From the NCBI RefSeq assembly GCF_020531965.1, contig NZ_JAJAWH010000015.1:1-64000 (forward strand): a stretch of DNA of 64,000 nucleotides. The letters are read 5' to 3'. A model generated the notes under the pieces. That model did not search any database. It was not told the DNA's origin and was given only the letters and a program-made list of their open reading frames with translations. The DNA comes from Pseudorhizobium xiangyangii. Lineage in GTDB: Bacteria > Pseudomonadota > Alphaproteobacteria > Rhizobiales > Rhizobiaceae. Below are positions 1-8,966 of the stretch, piece by piece; the stretch's first letter is position 1, and each line of letters begins with the position of its first letter. The position numbers and the translations under genes are program-made.

Positions 1-705
1 TGATGAACCCTTTCAAAGCAATAGTGATCGACCACAACGTCGGTGACATCGTGGATGGTGAAAGCGATATTTTAAAGGAAAGGTTCGTTCAGGCGCGGTG
101 CCAATCACGCGGTAACCAAAGCTCAGCAAGAAAAGATCGATAAACCATAGATAGAGGTGAAGGGGCAGGATGTCAACTTTTAGTTTTGGGCGAGTTCCTT
201 GTCACTTGTCGCCCAGCCTGTCGCGAGACCTCTTGCCTCGTTGAAGGTATACCCAAACCTGCAAAGTAGCGTCTTCCGAGGCTCGGCTGCGGACGTCGAT
301 CGCAACGCGACAGTTGTTGGATTGCATCGTGTGGAAGGTAACAGCGCAAAGGGATCATGCACAAGGGAGCTGGTGGCGGCAACGTAGCCTAGCTCATGCC
401 GTCACGGCTCCTAAGGCGGACATCTCGCCGGAGAAAGTCGCGCCCCCGGAGCATGCAATTGATCGGCATATCAAAGAGTGCTCGGTCTCACGAAACCGCA
501 GATCAAATGAAGGGGGCGGTTCTTCGTTCGCCAAAGGGGCGAATCTTCACTTCGCTTGTCAGCTCTGTCATTTAGGCGACCCAGCGGATGCTACAGGCGA
601 ATTGTTTATCACTGGTCTCGCCATTCTAATGATGTGAACGACCCGCCGCGTTCGTCTTCAACATTCTCAATGGAGTCCCATAATGCATCCATATTGGGCT
701 CCGCG
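1..705. other. No supported gene in the left end
   Basis: I see no convincing coding region here. A 46-codon open frame at 3-143 (+) starts at the window edge and could be the tail or neighbour of a gene outside the window, but it has no recognisable family. An imperfect stress-promoter look-alike at about 175-197 (-) has spacing one base too short and no gene in front of it. Confidence 0.4.
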
Positions 706-939
706 TCATTTTACCCTAAACATATCCCTGAACGCGACCTCACGTAAGATCACACCTTCGGGACTCGTGATCTCGAACACCCGGTCGTCGTCCAGACAGA
801 GACCGTCCCTTGCCAACGCCATTTCGACCGCGGCCCTCATTGCTTCCTCGTACGCTTGATCCAGCGTTTCAAATTCTACGCCTGTCTCGTCACGGTCAAG
901 ATTGCCGCCCTCACGAATATGGTAGTAGTATTTAAGCAT
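706..939 (-). CDS. DUF6894-like small protein
   Basis: A 77-residue hydrophilic protein beginning MLKYYYHIREGG and containing an acidic segment (DETGVEF) followed by a helix (LDQAYEEAMRAAVEMA). This is the usual pattern of the short DUF6894 family, which is abundant in rhizobia and has no known function. Family members typically begin with an aromatic-rich strand and then D-x-x-G. The ribosome binding site is weak. It lies about 85 bases downstream of the 27-codon gene at 1024-1107 on the same strand. No stress-type promoter was found in front of it. The family call rests on pattern only. Confidence 0.6.
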   Translation of the reverse strand: MLKYYYHIREGGNLDRDETGVEFETLDQAYEEAMRAAVEMALARDGLCLDDDRVFEITSPEGVILREVAFRDMFRVK

Positions 940-1023
940 GCGCTACTATACCGCCAGTGGCACGGAAAAGCAGTAGCAATTTTGAACCGCACCGTCAGAA
1001 TGGAGGTGTTGGTGATGCTCGTC

Positions 1024-1107
1024 TTAGCCCTCCTTGAACTTGCCTTCTTCATCGCGGCGCGAATACCGCTTGACGGTCCCCGTATCAATCAGTTCGCGTT
1101 TCGTCAT
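1024..1107 (-). CDS. 27-residue conserved-looking small protein (possibly truncated)
   Basis: This short frame encodes MTKRELIDTGTVKRYSRRD followed by EEGKFKEG and a TAA stop. A strong ribosome binding site (AAAGGAG) lies 7 bases before the ATG. The sequence resembles the N-terminus of small rhizobial proteins of the type 'MTKRELIDTGTDKRYVRRDxxGKF', which usually run some 20-30 residues longer, so this copy may be cut short by the stop. Function is unknown. It lies between the DUF6894 gene and the ku pseudogene. Confidence 0.5.
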   Translation of the reverse strand: MTKRELIDTGTVKRYSRRDEEGKFKEG

Positions 1108-1289
1108 GGCAGGGCTCCTTTATGTTGCCGCTTCCATAAACGCGGGTCGCATCCAAAGGATGCTTGTGAATCGGAGCCTAGCCGAGAGTGGTGAAACGGG
1201 CCCAGCGGGTTGCAAAGATATTGAAAATGATGCGTTTTGGCCCGGAACAATCGGACGTCAATTTAATCGACCCGCACCGGGTCTATCAG

Positions 1290-2095
1290 GAGTTCGGCGT
1301 CATAGGTTCCCCAAGAGCGATCGGAAAGGCTTCACCAAGTTCGGAGGGCTGACGACCTGTCAGACAGCGCAATACACCGCAGCCTCCCCGTCCGAGCGCA
1401 TCGCGTTTCATACGCTTAATCGAAATACCGGCAATCCGATGAATCGAGAATTCGTCGATGGCGAAAGGGGCAATTCCGTCGAGCGCGGTGACCAGGTCAA
1501 AGGCTACGAGACTGAAAGCGGCCAAATATCGTTCTCGAACTGGACGAGGTGTGCTGCGGCGGCTTCCGAAAGGCGATACCACCCCGAAGATCAACGCGTT
1601 CATCACCTGCTCGGAAATCAACGCCGGTCTGCGAAAGATCTGGTTGGCCAAGAGGCGTTCTCGATTTTAGACGACGCGATGGAACCTCAGGATATGGTCT
1701 GCATTTCGAGTCTGGTAATCACGCGGTGCGAGCGCGCCGCGATGTTAGAGCCATGCGGCAAGGGTATCGCTCTCTGGACTTTGCGCCATGGTGACGAGGT
1801 GCGTGATGAAAAGACCTATTTCGAGGGCACCGGTGATTATAGAGCGGATTCCGACATGATGCCGCTGATCCAGCCACTGATCAAAAAGCAGACACAGCAC
1901 TGGAACCCGACGATAGTCATCGACCCGGTTCAGGACCGGCTCCTCGATATCATCGAGTCCAAGACGAAGGTGCCGGTGGAGCCCTCCAAGAGCAAGGCCA
2001 AAGCGCTAGCCTCAGCGTCCGCACCGAGCCACGTCATCAACATCATCGATGCATTGACAAAGTCGGTCGCTGCGGAAACGCGTACTGGCACATGA
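1290..2095 (+). pseudogene. Decayed ku gene (NHEJ end-binding protein)
   Basis: Ku homodimers bind double-strand ends and recruit LigD. The N-terminal part (TAASPSERIAFHTLN, then REFVDGERG) and the C-terminal part (DLVGQEAFSILDDAM through DPVQDRLLDIIESK) match the intact ku products at 8966-9775 and 9787-10683. Between about 1520 and 1640 the match jumps frames: VLELDEV in frame 1, GDTTPKINAFITCSEIN in frame 3, then back to frame 2, and the usual 'VYxxKPYYLxPD' stretch is missing. The start is also damaged: where a start 'ATG GCT CCC' is expected the DNA reads ATA GGT TCC around 1302. The open frame running to an upstream Met at 1034 is therefore fortuitous. Its end overlaps the following ligase gene (ATGA). 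Confidence 0.85.
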
Positions 2096-3123
2096 GCAAA
2101 CGCGCAAAGCCTCTACTCCAAGACGATGGGTTCACCGCGAGATCCAAACCCAGACGGAAACGCGACCCGGCGCAGCCGAACCTTCCCTTCGACCCAATGC
2201 CTGATCGCGTCGAACCTTCCTTGGCACTGCTGAAGACGGCGCCGCCGGTCGGGCCGGATTGGGCTTATGAAATCAAATGGGACGGCTATCGGCTCGCCAT
2301 CCATATCGAGCCGAAGGGCGTGCGGATCATCACCCGTGGCGGCCACGACTGGACACACCGCTTTCCCAAGATTGCCGCGGCGGCCAAGGAACTCGGAGTC
2401 GGGACAGCGATCCTCGATGGGGAAGCTGTCGTCCTCAACGCTGCGGGCCGATCCGACTTCGGAGCGCTACAGCGGTCACTTGGCGGACGCGGCGGCAAAC
2501 GATCCTCGACGGAATCCATCTTGTTTGCCTTCGACCTTCTGTATTTCGACGGGCATGATCTGACGAAAACAGAGCTTTCAGTCCGGCGGCATCTTCTCGA
2601 AGATTTGTTGGAAGGCGCCGTGGGCGCCATCCAGCTTTCGGAGGAACTTCAAGGGGACGGAACGGGGTTGTTGGCCAACGCTTGCTCTCTTGGATTGGAA
2701 GGGATTATCGCCAAGCACCGCGACAGCCCCTACCGCTCCGGGCGGACCGGAGACTGGCTGAAGATCAAATGCGTCCAGAGCGAGAGTTTCATGATCGTCG
2801 GTTACGAGCAGTCAACCGCGGCGCGCGGCGGTATCGGCAGTCTTCTGCTTGCTGGCCGTCGCGGGCATGACTGGGTCTATGTCGGCGCCGTGGGCACGGG
2901 CTTTAAGGAAAAAGATGCCGCGTATTTGAAAAAGACCCTCGACATGCTGAAAACGAGGACGCCGGCCGTGCTGTTGAAAGGCAAGAACTACGTGTTTGCG
3001 CAGCCGACGTTGATCGCGGAGATCGAATTCCGCGGCTGGACAGACGAGGGTAAGCTGCGCCATGCCTCATACAAAGGTTTGCGCGAAGTTCAGGATAATG
3101 CCGCGGTTTACGAGCTAGATTGA
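2092..3123 (+). CDS. Stand-alone LigD-type ATP-dependent DNA ligase
   Basis: A 343-residue ligase with only the LIG domain of LigD: a nucleotidyltransferase domain (about 35-235) and an OB-fold (about 240-335). The adenylated lysine is Lys62 in EIKWDGYR. Later motifs include DGE (DGEAVV), EGIIAKH and a C-terminal WLKIK. It lacks the polymerase and phosphoesterase domains, like the extra LigD paralogues of rhizobia. It probably seals ends held by Ku. The ATG overlaps the stop of the decayed ku by four bases, so translation was originally coupled to a ku product. Every catalytic motif I can see is intact although its partner is broken. Confidence 0.9.
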   Translation: MSKRAKPLLQDDGFTARSKPRRKRDPAQPNLPFDPMPDRVEPSLALLKTAPPVGPDWAYEIKWDGYRLAIHIEPKGVRIITRGGHDWTHRFPKIAAAAKELGVGTAILDGEAVVLNAAGRSDFGALQRSLGGRGGKRSSTESILFAFDLLYFDGHDLTKTELSVRRHLLEDLLEGAVGAIQLSEELQGDGTGLLANACSLGLEGIIAKHRDSPYRSGRTGDWLKIKCVQSESFMIVGYEQSTAARGGIGSLLLAGRRGHDWVYVGAVGTGFKEKDAAYLKKTLDMLKTRTPAVLLKGKNYVFAQPTLIAEIEFRGWTDEGKLRHASYKGLREVQDNAAVYELD

Positions 3124-3206
3124 GTGGCGCTAGCGAAGACAAAAAAAGCAAGAATTTTTCTGGCCCTGCTCTTGAATCCAAAATTGGTGAAAACCAAATC
3201 GATTGA

Positions 3207-3290
3207 CGCCAGCCGCTGATGACAGGGCTGGCGCTGCAGGGAGCGTCGATTTCGGCGCTTCCGTACCCATGTTGCTTCAAGGAGGATATG
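3207..3290 (+). promoter_or_regulatory. Probable ROSE RNA thermometer in hsp20 leader
   Basis: Three successive hairpins precede the hsp20 start. The first is an 8-bp stem (3207-3214 with 3226-3233). The second is GGAGCG pairing with CGCTTCC across one bulge (about 3239-3264). The last has TTGCT (3272-3276) facing the AGGA of the Shine-Dalgarno sequence. A U-U/C-GCU motif pairing with the SD with a bulged G is the hallmark of ROSE thermometers, which melt on heat shock and control small heat-shock genes in rhizobia. Seen in sequence; function inferred. Confidence 0.7.
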
Positions 3291-3293
3291 GCT

Positions 3294-3767
3294 ATGGCAA
3301 CATCTTATGACTATGCACCGCTGTTCCGCTCGAGCGTCGGCTTCGACCGGGTCTTCAACCTTTTGGAAAATGCCCAGCGTGCCCGCTCGATCAGCGACTG
3401 GCCGCCCTATGACATCGTCAAGACCGGCGATGACAGCTACCGGATCTCTATTGCGGTCGCTGGATTTGCTCAAGATGATCTGGACATCACGTTCCAGTCC
3501 AACCTTCTGATCGTCACAGGCCAGAAGAAGGAGACATCCGCCGAGGGCTACCTGCATCGCGGGATTGCCGGCCGTCCGTTCGAACACCGGTTCGAGCTTG
3601 CCGATCATGTCAGGGTGAACGACGCTGATCTGAGCAACGGTCTCCTGTCGATTGATCTGGTTCGCGAGATCCCGGAGGCGCTGAAGCCTCGCAAAATCTC
3701 GATCCAGAGCGAGCCCACTGTAAAGTCGGCTGCTCCGGCACAGATCGACGCGCAGAAGGCGGCTTAG
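3294..3767 (+). CDS. Small heat-shock protein, Hsp20/IbpA family
   Basis: A 157-residue ATP-independent holdase that binds unfolding proteins. It has a short N-terminal arm (PLFRSSVGFDRVFNLLE), an alpha-crystallin domain from about residue 37 (PPYDIVKTGDDSYRISIAVAG), the GYLHRGIAGRPFEHRFELAD segment typical of class A rhizobial Hsp20, and an LSIDLVREIPE strand. The C-terminal tail lacks a clear I-x-I motif apart from KISI. Two in-frame ATGs lie close together. I chose 3294, 8 bases from the AAGGAGG; the one at 3288 is only 2 bases away. Expression is probably controlled by the upstream ROSE element. Confidence 0.92.
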   Translation: MATSYDYAPLFRSSVGFDRVFNLLENAQRARSISDWPPYDIVKTGDDSYRISIAVAGFAQDDLDITFQSNLLIVTGQKKETSAEGYLHRGIAGRPFEHRFELADHVRVNDADLSNGLLSIDLVREIPEALKPRKISIQSEPTVKSAAPAQIDAQKAA

Positions 3768-3785
3768 ACCATATATCCGCACAAC

Positions 3786-3811
3786 ATGGGCGCCGTCGGG
3801 ACGGCGCCCAT
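3786..3811 (+). terminator. Perfect 12-bp stem-loop after hsp20
   Basis: ATGGGCGCCGTC and its exact complement are separated by two bases, just after the hsp20 stop. There is no T-run, so it may be a rho-independent-like terminator or an mRNA-stabilising hairpin between hsp20 and the DUF982 gene. Confidence 0.55.
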
Positions 3812-3840
3812 CAACATTCCGGGTTGGGAAGGAGAGAGCG

Positions 3841-4140
3841 ATGAAACCGGATATGTTCAGACAGCCCGTTTCCATTCTTGTCGGCCTCGGCTTTCCGGCA
3901 GAGGTTCGAAGCGTGATGGACGCCTACCGGCATCTCGTCGAGTGGCCATCCTCGCTGAGGGACCCCGCGCACTCGGTGGCGCTCAAGGCTTGCACTGCCG
4001 CGCTGCACGGCGAGATCGAAGCAGATACCGCGCGGGGACTGTTTGCCGCCTTCGCGGAGAAACATGACCTGCTTGCACCGGACAGCAATCTGATTGCCAC
4101 CTCACGCCTGCGGCGCGACCGGGACCCTCACGTGCGATGA
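3841..4140 (+). CDS. DUF982 family protein
   Basis: A 99-residue protein with the DUF982 pattern: 'VSILVGLGFPAEVRSVMDAYRHLVEWP', then a helix with conserved CTAALHGEIEADTARGLFAAFAEKHDLL. The family is largely confined to rhizobia, often multicopy, and of unknown function. It has a good ribosome binding site (GGAAGGAG). It follows hsp20 after the stem-loop at 3786-3811 and may be read through from it. The remaining 250 bases before the convergent ligD gene hold nothing recognisable. Confidence 0.8.
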   Translation: MKPDMFRQPVSILVGLGFPAEVRSVMDAYRHLVEWPSSLRDPAHSVALKACTAALHGEIEADTARGLFAAFAEKHDLLAPDSNLIATSRLRRDRDPHVR

Positions 4141-4390
4141 GGCAGGCCGATGCCCGACGTGTTGGAGGAGGCCCCCAACATGCGATAGCGGCGGGGCGAG
4201 CCGTTGCTTCACGTATGCAGCTTCTTCGGCTGATCAACGTCGTGAAAGCGCCGGCTCTTCCGTCAAAGCAAGATTCTCGCCCCCGGGGCATCGGCTTCGT
4301 CGGCCGCCGGGAATACCAGAGCCATTCTCGGTCAATAAAGTGCACTGTGCCCTCAGGGAACTCTATCGGTGCTATGGTATCTGACGCTGG

Positions 4391-7054
4391 TCAGGTGGCT
4401 TGCTTCATCGATTTGGCAAGCCGCTTGATCGCTTGTTCGAGCGATCGCCGCCCGTCGGAATAATCCTGCCAAGCGCTCGTCTTCTCAAGCAGCGCCGGCA
4501 CGGTACGAATGGTGAAACGCTTGGGATCGAGATCCCTCTTCACCTGGCTCCAGGTGAGAGGCATCGACACCGTTGCGCCGGGCCGGGCGCGCGGCGACAG
4601 CGGCGCAACCGCCGTCGCCATTCGATCATTGCGCAGATAATCGAGGAAGATGCGGCCGTTCCGCTGGTTCTTCGCCATCTTGATCAGATAGCGCTCAGAG
4701 TTTTCGCGCGCCATTTGCAGGCAGACGTCGTGGGCAAAACCTTTTGCCTCCGGCCATGCGAGTTTCCTGCCCTTCGCCACGGCAAGAGGCGTGACCACGT
4801 GTAGCCCCTTGCCGCCGGTGGTCTTGCAGAAACTAACGAGCCCAAGCTCTTCAAGCCGGTCGCGCATCTCGCGGGCAGCCTCGACGACGGTGGAAAAGGG
4901 GACGTCCGGCCCGGGATCGAGATCGAACACCAGGCGACCCGGAACGTCGGGCAGTTTCGGTTCGCAATTCCACGGATGCAGTTCGACGCCACCGATCTGG
5001 GCGACGGCGGCCAGCCCCTCGACTCGATCGATCTGCAGATAGGGCTTTTTGTCGCCGAACACGGTCACCAGTTCCAGCAGGTTCGACGTTCCGGGCATGG
5101 CATGGCGCTGGAAGAACTGCTCGCCGCCGATGCCATCGGGGGTTCGGATGATCGAGCACGGCCGGCCCTTGATGTGGTCGATGAGCCAGGGCCCGACGGC
5201 TTCGTAATAGGTGGCGAGCTCGACCTTGGTCACCGCCTCGTCGTCTCCAGCGTCAGGCCACAGCGGCTTCTCTGGATTGGAGATCAACACGCCCATCACA
5301 TTTTCCTTTCCGCCTTTCCGAAAAGATTTGGGCGGCGCTGGCTTTTCGGTCTTGATCTCAGGATCGGGCACGTCGGCCGTGCTCGGAGGAGCCGGCTTTT
5401 CCGCGACCACCTCTCCGGCAGGCTTATCTTCTCGCAGGCCTTTGAATGCTGCCTGGCGGACAAGGCCATCGGCCGTCCAGCCGGCGAACTGGATCTCGGC
5501 AACAAGCTCCGGCTTCAGCCAGACGATATCAAGGCTCTTCTTGGGCGCTCCGATGCCTGTGAACGGTGACTTTATCGTTTCCAGCTTGCGAAGCTTCGGC
5601 AAAACAGTGTCGACGACCTTGGCGCCGTAGCCCGTACCGACCCGGCCGACGTAGACAAAGTTGTCGCCTCGGTTCACGCCGACCAGCAGCGAACGGAACT
5701 TGCCGTTCGTCTTGGCATAGGCGCCGATGACGACTTCATGGCCGGCCCGGCATTTGGATTTGGCCCAAGTCTCGGTTCGACCTGACTGATAGGGCGCATC
5801 ACCTTGTTTGGAAACTATGCCTTCGAGCGACAGGCGGCAGGCCGACTTGAGAACCGCGTCGCCGCCGGTCTCGAAATGCTCGACGAAACGCAGGCGTGGA
5901 TCGTCACCTGCATCGCCCAGTAATGTCTGTAAGCGTTCCTTCCGCTCAGTGAGTGGCAGTTGCCGCAGGTCCTCGTCGCCCTTGAACAACAGGTCGAAGG
6001 CAAAGTAGACCAACGCATCGGTCTTTCCTTCCGATAGCGCTGCCTGCAGAGCAGCAAAGTCTGGCGCCCCATTTTCGTCAAGCGCGCAAATCTCGCCATC
6101 GGTGATGGCATCAGGCAATTTTGCGGCGGCAGCTGTGATCGCAGGATATTTGCCTGTCCAGTCGAGGCCCTTACGGGTCTTGAGCGTTGCGGCGCCATTT
6201 TCGATCCGTATCTGAATGCGGTAACCGTCAAACTTGATTTCGTGGATCCATCCGTCCGCCGAGGGTGGTCGCTCGCGCGTTTCGCAGAGCTGCGGCGCGA
6301 TGAAGTCGGGCATCGCGGACTTGGCTGCCTTTGTCTGCTCCGGCCTCTTCTTGGTTTTGGTTTCGGCTTTGCGCTCTTGGGCCGCGAGGCCGTGGTTACT
6401 GTCCCAGACCGCATCGGCCTGCATGTCGCTACGTTCGATCATGAACGGCTTCGGCTTTTTTCCCTTGCCGGCGGCGATTGCTTCCATCGTCCGGCCGGAC
6501 GCGACAGAGGTCGCGTTCTCTTCCAGCACTGCCGCGCCGTTTTCCTCGACGGCGAAATCATCGCGATGCTTGATCAGCAGCCAGTTGGTGCGCTTGCCGC
6601 CGTCGCGATCGTTGCGCATCCGCACAAGGACGAAGCTGCCATGCACGCGATTACCTTCCAGCGTGAACTTGAAATCGCCTTTCGCCAGTGCCTGTTCAGG
6701 GCTCTTGCCGCCTTCCGGCTCCCAATAGCCGCGGTCCCATAGCATGACCGTGCCGCCGCCATACTGACCTTTAGGGATGGTTCCTTCGAAGTCGCCGTAG
6801 TCGAGCGGATGATCCTCGACCTCGACGGCAAGACGCTTGTCGTGCGGATCGAGAGATGGCCCCTTGGTCACCGCCCAGGATTTGAAGACCCCATCGAGTT
6901 CAAGACGGAGATCGTAATGCAATCGCGTCGCATCATGTTTCTGGATGACAAAGCGACGGCGGTTCGACGCCTTCAGCTTCGTCCGGCCGCTCGGCTCCTG
7001 CGTTTTCTGAAAATCGCGCTTCTGCTTGTAGGTTGAGAGCTTGTCACTGACCAT
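4391..7054 (-). CDS. ligD: LigD, three-domain NHEJ DNA ligase
   Basis: An 887-residue multifunctional NHEJ enzyme with the order phosphoesterase, ligase, polymerase. The PE domain (about 25-175) has [11 protein letters not shown] with His40, His46 and Asp48. The ligase domain (about 245-540) has Lys274 in EIKFDGYR, and EGIVSK. The POL domain (about 590-880) has HPWN (His693), the metal-binding FDLDPGP (Asp711, Asp713) and DYLRN. Length and domain order match Rhizobium/Agrobacterium LigD. It resects, fills and seals ends held by Ku. It is a single gene read toward the DUF982 gene. No GGAAC-type stress promoter was found in the 200 bases upstream. Confidence 0.97.
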   Translation of the reverse strand: MVSDKLSTYKQKRDFQKTQEPSGRTKLKASNRRRFVIQKHDATRLHYDLRLELDGVFKSWAVTKGPSLDPHDKRLAVEVEDHPLDYGDFEGTIPKGQYGGGTVMLWDRGYWEPEGGKSPEQALAKGDFKFTLEGNRVHGSFVLVRMRNDRDGGKRTNWLLIKHRDDFAVEENGAAVLEENATSVASGRTMEAIAAGKGKKPKPFMIERSDMQADAVWDSNHGLAAQERKAETKTKKRPEQTKAAKSAMPDFIAPQLCETRERPPSADGWIHEIKFDGYRIQIRIENGAATLKTRKGLDWTGKYPAITAAAAKLPDAITDGEICALDENGAPDFAALQAALSEGKTDALVYFAFDLLFKGDEDLRQLPLTERKERLQTLLGDAGDDPRLRFVEHFETGGDAVLKSACRLSLEGIVSKQGDAPYQSGRTETWAKSKCRAGHEVVIGAYAKTNGKFRSLLVGVNRGDNFVYVGRVGTGYGAKVVDTVLPKLRKLETIKSPFTGIGAPKKSLDIVWLKPELVAEIQFAGWTADGLVRQAAFKGLREDKPAGEVVAEKPAPPSTADVPDPEIKTEKPAPPKSFRKGGKENVMGVLISNPEKPLWPDAGDDEAVTKVELATYYEAVGPWLIDHIKGRPCSIIRTPDGIGGEQFFQRHAMPGTSNLLELVTVFGDKKPYLQIDRVEGLAAVAQIGGVELHPWNCEPKLPDVPGRLVFDLDPGPDVPFSTVVEAAREMRDRLEELGLVSFCKTTGGKGLHVVTPLAVAKGRKLAWPEAKGFAHDVCLQMARENSERYLIKMAKNQRNGRIFLDYLRNDRMATAVAPLSPRARPGATVSMPLTWSQVKRDLDPKRFTIRTVPALLEKTSAWQDYSDGRRSLEQAIKRLAKSMKQAT

Positions 7055-7251
7055 CGCAAGTCCTCGGGACAGATCCGCCCGCGTCGAATGACGACAGAGC
7101 TGAGGCGCGGGCCGGACAGGTGGGACGCTCGACTCGTAAAATCCTAGCGTTCATCATCCCTGTCACGTCCGGTTGACCTAGGAACCGACAAGCATCCAGC
7201 CCGCATTTTGTTCCACCCTGTTGAGATGTAATGATGGAAACAGAACGCGCG

Positions 7252-7842
7252 TCAGCCGACCTGCTCGATATTGAGAGTGCCGGCGGGGAGTGGTCTGATC
7301 AGAGACTTCGCCGATACTGATGGATCGAGCCAGTCAGCCCAGGCATCCCGCCCAAGGATGACGATCTGCCGGTCGTGGTAAGGAGCGATATCGGGGCCAG
7401 GCTCCATCGTCAGCATGGTGAAGGCTTGCCCGACATCATCCGTTTCGCGCCAGATGCCGGCGATGCAGAAGATCGGCTCGTTCTTCTTGGTGAACAGCCA
7501 CTTGTCCTTGCGCTTTTTCCCTTTTTCCGTTGGATCGGTGAATTCGTAGAAGCCATCGGCAACGATAAGGCACCGGTTAGAAATGAACTCGCGGCCATCG
7601 GAGCGGAAATTGTAGACCGGTCGCTTATTCCGGTCCGGCCAGCTCCATCGGCGCTGGACGAGGTCCGCCTCGTCGCGCGTTCCCTCAATCCCCCGGACGA
7701 TCGGCGCCATATCGGTGATCTTGATGTCTTCGCGTGCTTCAACGTTCGGTACACCTTCACCAAAGCGGATCTTGATCTTGAGATGGGCAAAATCTCCGAC
7801 GATCGAGGCCACGTCCACCATTAGCCGATAATCGTTGCACAT
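7252..7842 (-). CDS. yedK: HMCES/YedK (SRAP) abasic-site protein
   Basis: A 196-residue SRAP-domain protein that crosslinks to abasic sites in single-stranded DNA through Cys2. The start at 7842 (MCNDYRL) is fixed by the need for cysteine after the initiator Met and by GAGGAG 3 bases upstream; a longer frame to 7902 is not used. Conserved residues are Asn78 (YNFRSDG), Glu100 (ADGFYEF) and His156 (PYHDRQ). It lies upstream of and parallel to ligD, with about 200 bases between, and fits the DNA-damage theme of the block. The E. coli homologue shields abasic sites during replication. Confidence 0.93.
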   Translation of the reverse strand: MCNDYRLMVDVASIVGDFAHLKIKIRFGEGVPNVEAREDIKITDMAPIVRGIEGTRDEADLVQRRWSWPDRNKRPVYNFRSDGREFISNRCLIVADGFYEFTDPTEKGKKRKDKWLFTKKNEPIFCIAGIWRETDDVGQAFTMLTMEPGPDIAPYHDRQIVILGRDAWADWLDPSVSAKSLIRPLPAGTLNIEQVG

Positions 7843-7919
7843 TTGCTCCTCACAGTTCCCGTTGTGTTCTATATATGACGAACGCAAATGATTTCCAGTC
7901 ACGGCCCCTCTCGACGAAG

Positions 7920-8250
7920 CGACGCGTCGTCATAAGACGGCAAGTCGGCGATGTGGAGATGGTCGAACTGCCTAGGGGCTGCGCCCGACTGAATTGCGGC
8001 CCGCGCACGGTCAATGTCGTTCGCTCTGAATCTAAGACGTTTCACCCATCGCTGCCGGATGCCAGCAATGATTGGTTCCAGGTCGGGGGGATCTGGCAGC
8101 CGGGCTCTCCGGATTTGTCGTGCGCCTATGCCATCCTGACCATCAAGGTGAATTCCGACATCGGGCCCCTCATAACCAGTAGATCGACGACCTCCTCCAT
8201 ATCGCCGACCATCGGGTGCCGGTACCGTCGTGCTGCGGTTGATTCACCTT
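7920..8250 (+). pseudogene. Decayed second YedK/SRAP gene
   Basis: On the strand opposite yedK the translation still shows SRAP-family pieces: VVIRRQVGDVEMVELPRG (matching 'EMVELPWGL'), TVNVVRSESKTFHPSLPDAS (matching 'VRSEGRxFPSHRCLIPAS') and WFQVGGIWQPGSPDLSCAYAILTIKVNSDIGPL (matching 'FAGIWRPxxxxxxxYAILTxEANxDVAP'). The MCxxY start, the glutamate segment and the histidine segment are lost through frame changes and deletion. It resembles a different SRAP subfamily from the intact neighbour, so it is probably a decayed paralogue and not a recent duplicate. Confidence 0.65.
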
Positions 8251-8618
8251 GAGCGTCACCGTTTTGGCGCCAATCGCATCGGCTTCGCGCTAGCCCACAT
8301 TTTCTTGATCAGCGGCTGAAGGGCTTTCCGGGCGGATTCGCAGGAATGGATGTCCTGCGCCAACGAAAGCTGCGGTCGCTATTGCGACCAGTGCTCTGTT
8401 ATTGAGCGCTGCTGCCGATCCTGAAGACGGCCTTGATGATTACGGCAAGGACGGCGCATTCTGGCCGAAGACAATCGCTCTGTCGCCGTCACGTTGCCAG
8501 ACAGGACATAGACGTAGCCAGCGCGAGTACAGCATGAAGCCTGGAAGGAGAACCCAATATTGTCGTATGGCATCCACCAATGGCTCGACCGAGACATACA
8601 TCAGATTCGCCAAACTCG
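8251..8618. other. No recognisable gene between decayed YedK and the ku operon
   Basis: Translations of this 370-base stretch give only short frames. A minus-strand reading at 8379-8597 contains a faint 'IGFSFQAS...AGYVYVLSG' pattern reminiscent of DUF4384-type domains, too weak to call. Confidence 0.35.
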
Positions 8619-8966
8619 TCAGGCTGTCCCGCGCCTGTGAGGTTGCTGCCGAAAGCCCGAGGGTGATGCAGCCCCTATGGATGGGAGGGGGCGAACTGCA
8701 GAAAGGATGTCCGACTCCCGGATAAACACCTTGCCATTGACGTCATCACCACGGCTAATCGCCGCCGCCGCGAGATCACGGTAGAAGCCCGCGAACCGGG
8801 CGAGCCTTCGTAGAGACTTCTCGGGCGGGCGCGCCGTCGCCTTGATGGCTTCGCAGGTCACGATCACTAGCCAGACGGTCATCCCGTCCGTCACAGCAAG
8901 CTGACCATTCTCGTAGTATAGAAATGGCGCCGGCTCGCAGAGTTCAATTTCCCTTGCGTGATCCAT
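8619..8966 (-). CDS. Uncharacterised protein translationally coupled to ku
   Basis: A 115-residue protein starting MDHAREIELCEPAPFLYYENGQLAVTDGMTVWLVIVTCEAIKATARPPEKSLRRLARFAGFYRDLAAAAISRGDD. The start at 8966 is set by a TGATG overlap with the stop of the upstream ku, so the two are co-translated. A longer frame to 9164 runs inside ku and is rejected. The middle helix is basic (PPEKSLRRLARF), and no catalytic motif is visible. I do not recognise a family. Its position as the third gene of a ku-ku operon suggests an accessory role in end joining. Confidence 0.75.
   Translation of the reverse strand: MDHAREIELCEPAPFLYYENGQLAVTDGMTVWLVIVTCEAIKATARPPEKSLRRLARFAGFYRDLAAAAISRGDDVNGKVFIRESDILSAVRPLPSIGAASPSGFRQQPHRRGTA

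Noticed and set aside
175-197. AAC-N16-GTTCC resembling a minus-strand stress promoter
   Set aside because: Spacing is one base shorter than all accepted sites and no gene lies downstream.
1034-1289. Extension of the ku reading frame upstream to a Met at 1034
   Set aside because: The first 85 residues have no Ku similarity, overlap the 27-residue minus-strand gene, and the Ku match starts only at about 1300.
4976-5569. Plus-strand frame of 197 residues within ligD
   Set aside because: Antisense to the conserved POL domain; no start signal or family.
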